Shown piece after piece: positions 27,497 through 35,515 of a DNA stretch of 64,000 nt. The stretch's first letter is position 1. Every line of letters begins with the position of its first letter. Source of the DNA: Campylobacter hyointestinalis subsp. hyointestinalis (GTDB lineage: Bacteria > Campylobacterota > Campylobacteria > Campylobacterales > Campylobacteraceae); assembly GCF_013372145.1 (NCBI RefSeq), contig NZ_CP053827.1:310001-374000 (forward strand), read 5' to 3'. The notes below the pieces were generated by a model. The model was not told where the DNA came from, did not search any database, and saw nothing but the letters and a program-made list of their open reading frames with translations. Made by a program: the position numbers and the translations under genes.

Positions 27497-28536
27497 AGGT
27501 TTTATTTGTCATCTCGACTCTTAGGGCAGGTGGTGCTGAGAGAGTCGCTAGCACTTTAGCTCATAAATTTAGTCAATGTTTTGACGTAACTCTTTTAAAA
27601 TTCGATAACGACGAGCCGTTTTATGAGTTGGGAGATGAAGTAAAGCTAAAAGAGCCGGGTTTAAGCGTAAGTGACAAGGGAATTTGGGGAAATTTAAAAA
27701 AGAGATTTGGCAAGATATTTTGGATAAGAAAATTTATAAAAGATGAAAAATTTGATCTAGTTGTGTCGTTTATGGATAGTACGAATTTACTTGTAACACT
27801 AGCAAATTTGGGCTTAAAAAGCAGACTTATCATAACTGAGCATAGTTATCATAAATTTCTAAGCATAAAATGGCAGATATTAAAAAGAATTTTTTATCCG
27901 CTTGCAGATGCTCTTGTCGTTCTTACAAAAGAGGATTTGAGACATTATGATTTTGTAAAATCAAAAGTAATCTATAATCCTATGTTTTTAAATGGTTTTG
28001 ATACCAAACTAGAAAAAGAAAATTTGATCTTGTTTGTAGGACGCCTTATAAAAGTAAAAGGTTGCGATATCTTTTTACGCAGTTTAAATTTGATAAAAGA
28101 CGATCTAAAAGACTGGAAAATAGCTGTTTTGGGCGATGGAGAAGATAAAGAGAGCTTATGTAAATTAGCTTTAAATTTAGGGCTAAATGTAGAGTTTAAA
28201 GGAGCGGTAAATAATATATCTGATTATTATAAAAAAGCAAAAATACTAACTCTTAGCTCAAGAAGTGAAGGGCTAGGAAATGCCCTCATAGAGGCGATTT
28301 TTTACGACGTCCTTAGGGTGGCGACTCCTACAAGCGGCGCAAAAGAACTGATAAATGATGGATTTGATGGTCTTTTAAGCGAAGATTTTGAGCCACAAAG
28401 TTTAGCCAAAAAGATCAAAATAGCTTTAGGATATGATCTAAGCTTGGTTGAAAATGCAAGATCTAAAAGAGATAAATTTGAGCTGGAAACTATTTTTAAA
28501 GAGTGGGAAAATTTGATAAAAGAAGTCGTAAAATGA
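27493..28536 (+). CDS. pglH: GT4 glycosyltransferase, PglH-like copy 1
   Basis: A 347-residue GT-B enzyme. STLRAGGAERVAST is the acceptor loop; FVGRLIKVKG and SSRSEGLGNALIEAIF (E-x7-E) form the donor site. It resembles C. jejuni PglH, which adds three terminal GalNAc residues to the undecaprenyl-linked N-glycan on the cytoplasmic side. AGGAG precedes the ATG. It is closely similar to the next gene, so a tandem duplication is likely. With two copies, each may add a particular sugar; assignment of the symbol is by similarity only. Confidence 0.8.
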   Translation: MKVLFVISTLRAGGAERVASTLAHKFSQCFDVTLLKFDNDEPFYELGDEVKLKEPGLSVSDKGIWGNLKKRFGKIFWIRKFIKDEKFDLVVSFMDSTNLLVTLANLGLKSRLIITEHSYHKFLSIKWQILKRIFYPLADALVVLTKEDLRHYDFVKSKVIYNPMFLNGFDTKLEKENLILFVGRLIKVKGCDIFLRSLNLIKDDLKDWKIAVLGDGEDKESLCKLALNLGLNVEFKGAVNNISDYYKKAKILTLSSRSEGLGNALIEAIFYDVLRVATPTSGAKELINDGFDGLLSEDFEPQSLAKKIKIALGYDLSLVENARSKRDKFELETIFKEWENLIKEVVK

Positions 28537-29576
28537 AAATACTTTTTTTTATATCGGCCATTAGAAACGGTGGAGCTGAGCGAGTTTTGCAAGCTTTAAG
28601 TAACGCTTTTTTAGAGATAAATCATAGTTGTGAAATAGTGTATTTTGAAGAAGATCTTCATCTTTATGATTTTAAGTGTAAAAAGACGCATTTAAATATA
28701 TATCAAAATACAAGTCTTTTATCTAAATTTAGCAAATTTATAACTATAAGAAAATTCATAAAAAGTAAAAAACCAGACGTCATCATCTCGTTTATGGATC
28801 AAACAAATATAAATTTGATAATTTCAACTATGTTTATGAAAAGAAATTTGATTATAACAGAACACGTTAGCCACGACCTTTTGAAGTCCAGGATTTGGAG
28901 ATTTATCAGGGATTTTAGCTATAGATTTGCTAGCGGACTTAGTGTGCTTAGTAAGGCTGATTTTGAGTATTATAAATTTGTCAAAAATAGAGCCATTATA
29001 TACAATCCGATTTTTGAATTTAAAAATGGTGAAAATATACAAAAAGAAGATATTATATTAAGTGTTGGGCGGCTTGAGTTTGTTAAAGGCTACGATATTT
29101 ATTTTGAAGCTTTAAGTTTGATAGATAAAAATTTACTTAAAAAATGGAAAATTTACGTAGCAGGAAGTGGAAGCTTAGAAGCAGATCTTAAAAAAATAGC
29201 TCTAAATTTGGGCTTGCAAATAGACTTTTTAGGCTACAAAGAAGACATTGTTAAGCTTTATAAAAAAGCTAAAATTCTAACTCTTAGCTCAAGAAGCGAA
29301 GGGCTTGGAAATGTTTTAATAGAAAGCATATTTTACGGTTGTGCTAGAATTTCAACTCCTACAAATGGGGCAAAAGAGTTGATAAATGATGGCTTTGATG
29401 GATTTATAAGTGAAGACTTTAGTCCTAAGGCTTACGCCTTAAAACTTGAAAAAATGCTAAAAAATAGCGATTTATTAAGCAAATTTAGTGCAAATGCAAA
29501 TTTGAGAAAACCACAATTTAAGATAGAAAATATCATAGATCAGTGGCAAACATTTATAAAAGAGTGCGAAAAATGA
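28533..29576 (+). CDS. GT4 glycosyltransferase, PglH-like copy 2
   Basis: A 347-residue paralogue of the preceding gene. SAIRNGGAERVLQAL at the N-terminus, VGRLEFVKGYD, and a block beginning KAKILTLSSRSEGLGN shared almost word for word with copy 1, including the GAKELINDGFDG ending. The ATG at 28533 overlaps the previous stop as ATGA; a GTG at 28503 is open but lies inside the upstream gene. A run of eight T follows the fourth codon. Probably adds an outer sugar of the N-glycan. Confidence 0.8.
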   Translation: MKILFFISAIRNGGAERVLQALSNAFLEINHSCEIVYFEEDLHLYDFKCKKTHLNIYQNTSLLSKFSKFITIRKFIKSKKPDVIISFMDQTNINLIISTMFMKRNLIITEHVSHDLLKSRIWRFIRDFSYRFASGLSVLSKADFEYYKFVKNRAIIYNPIFEFKNGENIQKEDIILSVGRLEFVKGYDIYFEALSLIDKNLLKKWKIYVAGSGSLEADLKKIALNLGLQIDFLGYKEDIVKLYKKAKILTLSSRSEGLGNVLIESIFYGCARISTPTNGAKELINDGFDGFISEDFSPKAYALKLEKMLKNSDLLSKFSANANLRKPQFKIENIIDQWQTFIKECEK

Positions 29577-30694
29577 AAAAGATGAGTGTATTTATATATT
29601 CTATGGCAGGAGGCGGTGCTGAAAGAGTAGTGAGCAACCTTTTAACGGAGCTTGTAAAAAAGTATGAAATTCATCTGATTTTGATGAATGATAGAATTTC
29701 TTATGAAATTCCAAGCAGTGTAAAACTACACTTTTTAGAGCGTTCAAAGCCGTTTGAAAATGGGTTTTTGAAGCTTATAAAACTTCCTTTTTTGGGTCTA
29801 AAATACAAAAAACTTTGTAAAAATTTGGGTATTGATTTACATTTTGTTTGGATGAATAGACCTTGTTATGTGGCTGGATTTGCTAGAGTATTTGGCGATA
29901 AAAAACTTCTTGTGATGAACGAGTGTTCGACTCCTAGCGTTCTTTATAAAGTGCCAAATCTCAAAAGTCGTATAAGCAAAACTCTGCTTAAATGGCTCTA
30001 TCCAAAAGCTGATTTTATCTATCCAAATTCACAAGGGAATTTAGACGATTTACGTGATAATTTCGGTATAAATCCTACTAAAATGAGAGTTCTATACAAC
30101 GCTTTAAACTTAGAAGAGATAAAAGAAAAAAGCAAAGATGAAATTTCCCAAACAAAGCCGTTTTTTTTGAGTGTTGGCAGGCTTGATAGCGGTAAAAATC
30201 ACGAGCTTTTGATAAGAGCTTATGCAAATTTAAAAAACTGCGATAAGGATCTTTTGATACTAGGCGATGGTGTCTTAAAAGAGCATCTACAAAACGTTAT
30301 AAATGAGCTAAATTTAAACGGTCGAGTAAAGCTTTTAGGATTTGATAATAATCCATATAAATATATGTCAAAATGCTACGCTTTTGTTTTTGTAAGCCTT
30401 TTTGAAGGCTTCTCAAACGCTCTTATAGAAGCACTTGCTTGTTCTAAACTAGTCATTTCAAGCGAACATAAAAGTGGCGCAAAAGAGCTACTTGGAGATA
30501 ATGAATGGGGTGTTTTAGTTCCTTTAAACGATGAAGTCGCCACTACTAGAGCTATGCAAAAAGCTTTGGACGAGCCTCTTTGGGTGAAAATTTATGAAAA
30601 AAACGCTATCATAAGAGCAACACTCTTTGATAAGAAAGAAATAGCCCAGCAGCTTACTATAGAATTAGAGGATATGTATGAAAAACTTGGTTAA
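29573..30694 (+). CDS. pglJ: N-glycan GT4 glycosyltransferase PglJ
   Basis: A 373-residue GT-B enzyme that resembles C. jejuni PglJ, which adds the second GalNAc to the lipid-linked N-glycan. IYSMAGGGAERVVSNLL at the N-terminus, LPFLGLKYKKLCKNLGID in the acceptor domain, and SVGRLDSGKNHELLIRAYA followed by LLGFDNNPYKYM and FEGFSNALIEALAC match PglJ closely from memory. The ATG at 29573 overlaps the upstream stop (ATGA). The end overlaps pglB by 17 bases, the same pglJ-pglB order as in C. jejuni. Confidence 0.9.
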   Translation: MKKMSVFIYSMAGGGAERVVSNLLTELVKKYEIHLILMNDRISYEIPSSVKLHFLERSKPFENGFLKLIKLPFLGLKYKKLCKNLGIDLHFVWMNRPCYVAGFARVFGDKKLLVMNECSTPSVLYKVPNLKSRISKTLLKWLYPKADFIYPNSQGNLDDLRDNFGINPTKMRVLYNALNLEEIKEKSKDEISQTKPFFLSVGRLDSGKNHELLIRAYANLKNCDKDLLILGDGVLKEHLQNVINELNLNGRVKLLGFDNNPYKYMSKCYAFVFVSLFEGFSNALIEALACSKLVISSEHKSGAKELLGDNEWGVLVPLNDEVATTRAMQKALDEPLWVKIYEKNAIIRATLFDKKEIAQQLTIELEDMYEKLG

Positions 30695-32957
30695 TTTTTT
30701 GTCTCTGTTTAGATCAAATACATTTATATTGATTATTTTAGCATACGCTTTTAGCGTGATTTGTAGATTTGAATGGACATATTGGGCCAGTAATTACGCT
30801 GAGTTTTTTTGGAATAATCAGCTTATGATAAGCACAAATGACGGATATGCGTTTGCAGAGGGCGCTAGGGATTTACTAGCTGGATTTCATCAGCCAAATG
30901 ATCTTAGTTTTTATGACGCTCCGCTTTGCTTAGTAAGTGCTTTTTTGGTTAAAGTAACTCCGTTTTCTCTAGAAACCGTACTCGTTTACCTGAGCGTTTT
31001 TTTAGCCGGACTTGTGGTTGTACCTATAATCCTCATCGCAAGAGAGATCGGAGATATAAAAGCTGGGTTTGTAGCCGCACTGCTAGCAAGTATCGCAAAT
31101 AGCTATTATAACCGCACTATGGCTGGGTATTATGATACTGATATGCTTATCATCGTAATGCCGGTTTTTATATTTTGGGGGCTTATAAGACTTAGTATTA
31201 AAAAAGATAGTTTGTCATTTTTGATCACTTCGTTTTCTATGCTTATTTATAGCTGGTGGTATCCATCAAGCTTCTCTTTAAATGCGGCTATTACGCTATT
31301 TTTTGGACTTTATACTTTTATCTTTGATAGAAAAAATATTTTAAACTATCAAGCTATTTTGTTTATGATAGTCGCCATAACAAATATAGAGTATATCTAT
31401 AGAGGCATTTTCATACTGGTGCTTTTTGCGATTTTTAGATTTAGGTCAAATTTAGTAAATTTAAAATTTATGCTCATTGTAGCTGCAGTCGTATTTGGGG
31501 CTTTTGTAGCTTTTGGCGGACTAAATCCTATCTGGTTTCAACTCAAATTTTACGTATTTAGAAGCGTTAGCGATAGCGATGACGTGATGTTTAAGTATTT
31601 TAACGTAAATCAGACTATAATGGAGTCAGGCATCGTAGATACCACTCTTTTTGCACAGAGGATAAGTGGAAGCGTGGTTGTATTTTTGCTTTCATTAGCA
31701 GGATACATACTGCTTTGCTTTAAAAATAGACTATTTTTGATAACGCTTCCTATGGTTGCTCTTGGATTTTTGGCTTTAAAAGGTGGGCTTAGATTTACTA
31801 TTTACGCTGTTCCTTTTATGGCTTTTGGATTTGGATTTATACTATCTTACCTTTTAAATTTGATAAAAATAGACAAAAAGCAACGTAAGACTATACTGTA
31901 TTTAGTTGGAATTTTTAGTTTTTTACCGTTTGTAATTTTAGCATTTTTGCAGGTTATAAATGGTGAGTTTTTAGATGAATTTAAACTTTTAGCGCCTATT
32001 TTTGTGATAGTTTATACTCTATATTATTTTAAATTTAGAAAAGACGCTAAAATGATGATACTATTTCTAGCAGTATTTTTTGCGATCATTCCAAGTATGA
32101 TACACATTTATGAGTATAAACCGCTTACGGTATTTATGAATAGCGAAGTAAAGGTTTTAGACAGGCTAAAAAACATCGCAGATAGAGAGGATTATACTAT
32201 TGCATGGTGGGATTATGGATATGGGATTAGGTATTACAGCGATACAAAGACTTTGATAGATGGCGGAAAACATTTAGGGCGTGAAAACTTTGCCGTGAGT
32301 TTTGCTCTATCTAAGCCACAAGAATCTTCTGCAAATATGGCTAGACTTGAGGTAGAATACACAGAAAAAGCCTTTAGCGATAAAAATAAGAGCTCAAATT
32401 TAAATAGAATGCTAAAAGACTTTAGGATACCTAATGTAAATGAATTTCTGCTATCTTTAGGGGATCAAAATTTCACTATTCCTCTAAAAAGTCGCGATAT
32501 CTACTATTATTTACCAGATCGTATGATCCAAATTTTCCCAGTCGTAACAAAGTTTTCAAGGCTTGATCTTATCAGTGGTAAGGAATTTAGCGATCCGTTT
32601 TTTATACCATCAACTTCATTTGCACAAGGCAAAGATGGTATCATTTTGAGTGAGGGCATCATAATCTCAAATGACGGAACTAACATATCATTTAACGGCA
32701 AAACGTTTAGAACAAACACATACATACAAACAAAATACGACGAGAACGGAACGCTTAAAAAAGATATTCATCATATAGATGATACTGGAATGTTTTATAT
32801 CGTATATATGGCTGATTATGGTAGATTTTTGATAATGGATAAAGAGATGTTTGGCTCTACATATATAAAGCTTTTCGTGCTTGAAGATTATGACACAAAT
32901 ATTTTTGAGCCAGTCATTTTGGATCCGAGCGCGAAAGTTTATAAGCTCAAAAAATAG
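30678..32957 (+). CDS. pglB: Undecaprenyl-diphosphooligosaccharide-protein glycosyltransferase (oligosaccharyltransferase)
   Basis: STT3-family oligosaccharyltransferase of 759 residues. It transfers the complete oligosaccharide from undecaprenyl diphosphate to asparagine in D/E-x-N-x-S/T sequons in the periplasm. A multi-span N-terminal membrane domain carries the metal and catalytic residues: STNDGY (D55) in the first loop and YYDTD (D153, D155) in the D-x-D loop. The C-terminal periplasmic domain has the sequon-binding WWDYG motif at 510-514 and an R-M-I-Q-I segment near the expected M-x-x-I motif. Full length. Overlaps pglJ, and is separated from pglA by 221 unusual bases. Confidence 0.96.
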   Translation: MKNLVNFLSLFRSNTFILIILAYAFSVICRFEWTYWASNYAEFFWNNQLMISTNDGYAFAEGARDLLAGFHQPNDLSFYDAPLCLVSAFLVKVTPFSLETVLVYLSVFLAGLVVVPIILIAREIGDIKAGFVAALLASIANSYYNRTMAGYYDTDMLIIVMPVFIFWGLIRLSIKKDSLSFLITSFSMLIYSWWYPSSFSLNAAITLFFGLYTFIFDRKNILNYQAILFMIVAITNIEYIYRGIFILVLFAIFRFRSNLVNLKFMLIVAAVVFGAFVAFGGLNPIWFQLKFYVFRSVSDSDDVMFKYFNVNQTIMESGIVDTTLFAQRISGSVVVFLLSLAGYILLCFKNRLFLITLPMVALGFLALKGGLRFTIYAVPFMAFGFGFILSYLLNLIKIDKKQRKTILYLVGIFSFLPFVILAFLQVINGEFLDEFKLLAPIFVIVYTLYYFKFRKDAKMMILFLAVFFAIIPSMIHIYEYKPLTVFMNSEVKVLDRLKNIADREDYTIAWWDYGYGIRYYSDTKTLIDGGKHLGRENFAVSFALSKPQESSANMARLEVEYTEKAFSDKNKSSNLNRMLKDFRIPNVNEFLLSLGDQNFTIPLKSRDIYYYLPDRMIQIFPVVTKFSRLDLISGKEFSDPFFIPSTSFAQGKDGIILSEGIIISNDGTNISFNGKTFRTNTYIQTKYDENGTLKKDIHHIDDTGMFYIVYMADYGRFLIMDKEMFGSTYIKLFVLEDYDTNIFEPVILDPSAKVYKLKK

Positions 32958-33014
32958 GAGAAGTTTTATTTGCACAGCAGTAAAAGTGTTAGTTTATGTG
33001 TGAAGTAAAAATAA

Positions 33015-33061
33015 AAAAGGTTTTAAACTATGGCAAGAATTGGTTTTTTATCGCACTCTGA
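33015..33061 (+). repeat. 47-bp direct repeat, upstream copy (false pglA start)
   Basis: Exact duplicate of 33164-33210. It contains the AAAAGG ribosome binding site, the ATG (33030) and the first ten codons of pglA. The first mismatches are at 33014 and 33062, so both ends are sharp, although the A/T-rich bases before each copy also look loosely alike. Confidence 0.97.
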
Positions 33062-33140
33062 AAATAGGGGTACCCCGCTTGCGGGGACTTTAGTGTTGGC
33101 GTGGAGTTACGAACTTGTTCGTAACGACAATACGCAATAG
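33030..33140 (+). pseudogene. 36-codon open frame: duplicated pglA 5' end fused to insert sequence
   Basis: Begins with the duplicated ribosome binding site and ten codons of pglA ([10 protein letters not shown]), then runs into the insert in frame for 26 more codons and ends with TAG at 33138. It lies 149 bases, not a multiple of three, before the true start. If translated it would give a 36-residue peptide of no known function, so it is best seen as a remnant or decoy start. Confidence 0.7.
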
Positions 33141-33163
33141 ACGAATATCAGAGTTAAATTTAT
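33062..33163. repeat. 102-bp structured insert with two perfect hairpins
   Basis: Sequence unlike its AT-rich surroundings. CCCCGC-TT-GCGGGG (33073-33086) is a perfect 6-bp hairpin overlapping the palindrome GGGGTACCCC (33067-33076). GTTACGAAC-TT-GTTCGTAAC (33106-33125) is a perfect 9-bp hairpin. ACTCTGA (33055-33061) is repeated inverted as TCAGAGT (33148-33154), giving an outer stem. It resembles a REP- or MITE-type small element, but no transposase is near and I saw no second copy in the window. Confidence 0.7.
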
Positions 33164-33210
33164 AAAAGGTTTTAAACTATGGCAAGAATTGGTTTTTTAT
33201 CGCACTCTGA
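33164..33210 (+). repeat. 47-bp direct repeat, downstream copy (true pglA start)
   Basis: Second copy of the 47-bp repeat; it contains the AAAAGG ribosome binding site and the functional ATG of pglA at 33179. Identical to 33015-33061. Confidence 0.97.
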
Positions 33211-34294
33211 TATGAGCGTTTATTACTTTAGAAGCCCTATAATGAGAGCTTTAAAAGCACGTGGTCATGATGTTTTTGCGATCATTCCAGATGGAGTTTA
33301 TACAAGTAAAGTGCAAAGCGAGTTTGAGACGGCTATATATGAGATAGATAAAGCTAGCCTAAATCCTATGCGAGCTTACAAAGATACGAATGACCTTACA
33401 AAAGTTTTAAGATCATTAAATTTAGATATGCTTCAAACAGGAGCTCATAAATCAAATGTGTTTGGCTCATGGGCAGCAAAAAAAGCAGGTATAAAAACTG
33501 TCATAAATTTAGTTGAAGGACTTGGAAGCTTTTATATCCATAATGATATCAAAACTTTAATTGTTAGAAAAGTTATAGAGTTGCTTTATAAAAGAGCATT
33601 TAAGATAAGCGATGCTTGTATTTTTGTAAATGACAGCGATCCTGATTATATGATAAAAAAAGGTCTTATAGATAAATCAAAAGTAAGGCGTATAAAAAGT
33701 GTCGGTGTAAATGCTTCTGAATTTGATCCAAATTTAGTAGAGCCTTTTAAGCTTAGTGATAAAAAAGTCGTACTTATGGTAGGCAGAGCACTTTGGGATA
33801 AAGGCATAAGGGAGTTTTATGAGGCAGCAGATATATTAAGTCATAGAAAAGACTGCGAGTTTGTCTTCGTGGGTGATGGATATTTAGGAAATCCAAGTAG
33901 TGCGGGTGAGCAGTTTTTGAAAAATAAAAACGTAAAATGGCTAAAATGGAGCGACAATGTAAAAGAGATCTTAAAAGGCTCATACGTTTATGTTTTACCT
34001 AGCTATAAAGAGGGTTTTCCACGTACTGTTTTAGAAGCTATGAGTATGGGTCTGCCTTCAGTCGTGAGCAACTGTTCTGGAAATATTGAAGCGGTGACTA
34101 ACGGTATAAATGGGCTTGTTTGTAACACTAGAGATCCGCATTCTCTTGCTAAAAATATAGAAATTTTACTAAATGATGAAGAGCTTGCTAGTAATATGGG
34201 TAAAAGTGCGCGCGAGTTAGTTTTAAGGCAATACGACGAACCTATAATAGTAGAAAAATATTTGGAAGTTTATAAGGAATTTATAGATGTATAA
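33179..34294 (+). CDS. pglA: N-glycan GT4 glycosyltransferase PglA
   Basis: A 371-residue GT-B enzyme that adds the first HexNAc (GalNAc in C. jejuni) to undecaprenyl-linked diNAcBac. The N-terminus [48 protein letters not shown] and the donor site [17 protein letters not shown] closely follow C. jejuni PglA. The reading frame is intact from its own ATG, which has AAAAGG nine bases upstream. Its 5' end is duplicated upstream around an insert (see repeats). The end overlaps pglC by eight bases. Confidence 0.94.
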   Translation: MARIGFLSHSDMSVYYFRSPIMRALKARGHDVFAIIPDGVYTSKVQSEFETAIYEIDKASLNPMRAYKDTNDLTKVLRSLNLDMLQTGAHKSNVFGSWAAKKAGIKTVINLVEGLGSFYIHNDIKTLIVRKVIELLYKRAFKISDACIFVNDSDPDYMIKKGLIDKSKVRRIKSVGVNASEFDPNLVEPFKLSDKKVVLMVGRALWDKGIREFYEAADILSHRKDCEFVFVGDGYLGNPSSAGEQFLKNKNVKWLKWSDNVKEILKGSYVYVLPSYKEGFPRTVLEAMSMGLPSVVSNCSGNIEAVTNGINGLVCNTRDPHSLAKNIEILLNDEELASNMGKSARELVLRQYDEPIIVEKYLEVYKEFIDV

Positions 34295-34892
34295 GCTATT
34301 TTTTAAACGTTTTTTTGATTTTCTAGGTGCTTTGGTGCTTATCGTTTTAACAAGTCCTGTGATGATCATAGCTTTTTTTGCTATAAAAAGACGTTTGGGA
34401 AGCCCTGTTATTTTTACGCAAAGTCGCCCTGGACTAAATGAGAAGATATTTAAGATATATAAATTTAGAACTATGAGCGATGAAAGAGATGCTAATGGTG
34501 AGCTTTTGAGTGACGAGATAAGGCTAGGTGAGTTCGGAGCTAGGCTTAGAAGCCTTAGTATCGACGAACTTCCTCAGCTTTTTAACGTGCTAAAAGGAGA
34601 TATGAGCTTCATAGGACCGCGTCCGCTTTTAGTAGAATATCTACCTTTATATAACGATGCTCAGCGTCTTCGTCACAGTGTGCGTCCTGGTATCACAGGG
34701 CTTGCACAAGTAAATGGTAGAAATGCTATAAGTTGGAGTAAAAAATTCGAATATGATAGCTTCTATGCTAGCAATCTAAGCTTTATGCTTGATCTTAAAA
34801 TAGCGCTTTTAACTATAAAAAAAGTTATAAAAAAAGAAGGTGTTAGTCGTGAAGGTATGGCAACTACGCAAAAATTCAATGGACACAACTGA
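34287..34892 (+). CDS. pglC: Undecaprenyl phosphate N,N'-diacetylbacillosamine 1-phosphate transferase
   Basis: Small monotopic phosphoglycosyl transferase of 201 residues that starts N-glycan assembly by moving diNAcBac phosphate to undecaprenyl phosphate. A re-entrant hydrophobic helix (about residues 10-32) is followed by [11 protein letters not shown] and [10 protein letters not shown]. The catalytic D93-E94 pair sits in SIDELPQ, then FIGPRPLL and [14 protein letters not shown]. Length matches PglC. Overlaps pglA by eight bases and pglD by one. Confidence 0.96.
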   Translation: MYKLFFKRFFDFLGALVLIVLTSPVMIIAFFAIKRRLGSPVIFTQSRPGLNEKIFKIYKFRTMSDERDANGELLSDEIRLGEFGARLRSLSIDELPQLFNVLKGDMSFIGPRPLLVEYLPLYNDAQRLRHSVRPGITGLAQVNGRNAISWSKKFEYDSFYASNLSFMLDLKIALLTIKKVIKKEGVSREGMATTQKFNGHN

Positions 34893-35467
34893 TGAAACAA
34901 ATTTATATTTATGGATTTAGCGGACATGGAAGGGTTTCTTCGGACGTGGCTAAGGCAAATGGCTATGATGATGTGATATTTTTAGATGACGCTAGTGAGT
35001 TTAAATTTAGCCCTGATCTTCCAAAATATGATATTTTTATAGCTATAGGTAACTGTGCTATAAGGCAAAAGCTTCAAAAAAGAGTTTTGGAGTGTGGTTT
35101 TAACGTAGTAAATTTGATCCATCCAAGTGCGATTATCAGCCCAAGCGCTAAATTTGGTAAAGGTGTTTTGGTTATGCCTGGCGCTGTTATCAATGCAAAT
35201 GCACTTATATATGATGGGGCTATCATAAACTCAGGAGCAGTGATCGAGCATGATTGTGTCATAGGAGAGTTTGCACATATCTGCCCTAGAGTTGCGTTAG
35301 CAGGAAACGTAAAAGTTGGAAAAAGAACGTGGATAGGAATAGGTAGCGTTGCTATCCAAAATGTGAGTATAAAAGACGATATTTTTATAGGCGCTGCAAG
35401 CGTGATACTAAAAGACATCTTAAATGGACAGCTTGCTTATGGATCGCCTTGTAGGGTTGTTTCTTAG
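34892..35467 (+). CDS. pglD: UDP-N-acetylbacillosamine N-acetyltransferase
   Basis: Left-handed beta-helix (hexapeptide repeat) acetyltransferase of 191 residues that completes UDP-diNAcBac from acetyl-CoA. An N-terminal Rossmann-like domain (YIYGFSGHGRVSSDVA) is followed by hexapeptide repeats from about residue 78; H120 in IEHDCVIG is the likely catalytic base. It starts in a TGATG overlap with pglC. PglE (aminotransferase) and PglF (dehydratase), which make its substrate, are not in this window and must be encoded elsewhere. Confidence 0.94.
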   Translation: MKQIYIYGFSGHGRVSSDVAKANGYDDVIFLDDASEFKFSPDLPKYDIFIAIGNCAIRQKLQKRVLECGFNVVNLIHPSAIISPSAKFGKGVLVMPGAVINANALIYDGAIINSGAVIEHDCVIGEFAHICPRVALAGNVKVGKRTWIGIGSVAIQNVSIKDDIFIGAASVILKDILNGQLAYGSPCRVVS

Positions 35468-35515
35468 GTCAAATTTAAAGAAGTTAGATAAAATTTATAA
35501 AAAACGGAGATGAAA

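Noticed and set aside
28543-28550. T8 tract as a phase-variable switch in PglH copy 2
   Set aside because: T8 runs are common by chance at this base composition, and the frame is intact; no evidence of length variation from one sequence.
32985-33010. Short frame after pglB with a GGAGAAG site and TTG codon
   Set aside because: Only about twelve codons with no features; more likely leftover intergenic sequence.
33015-33210. Repeat-spacer-repeat layout resembling a minimal CRISPR
   Set aside because: Only two copies, 47 bp each, and the repeat is plainly the 5' end of pglA with its ribosome binding site; the spacer is 102 bp with its own hairpins. No cas gene is near.
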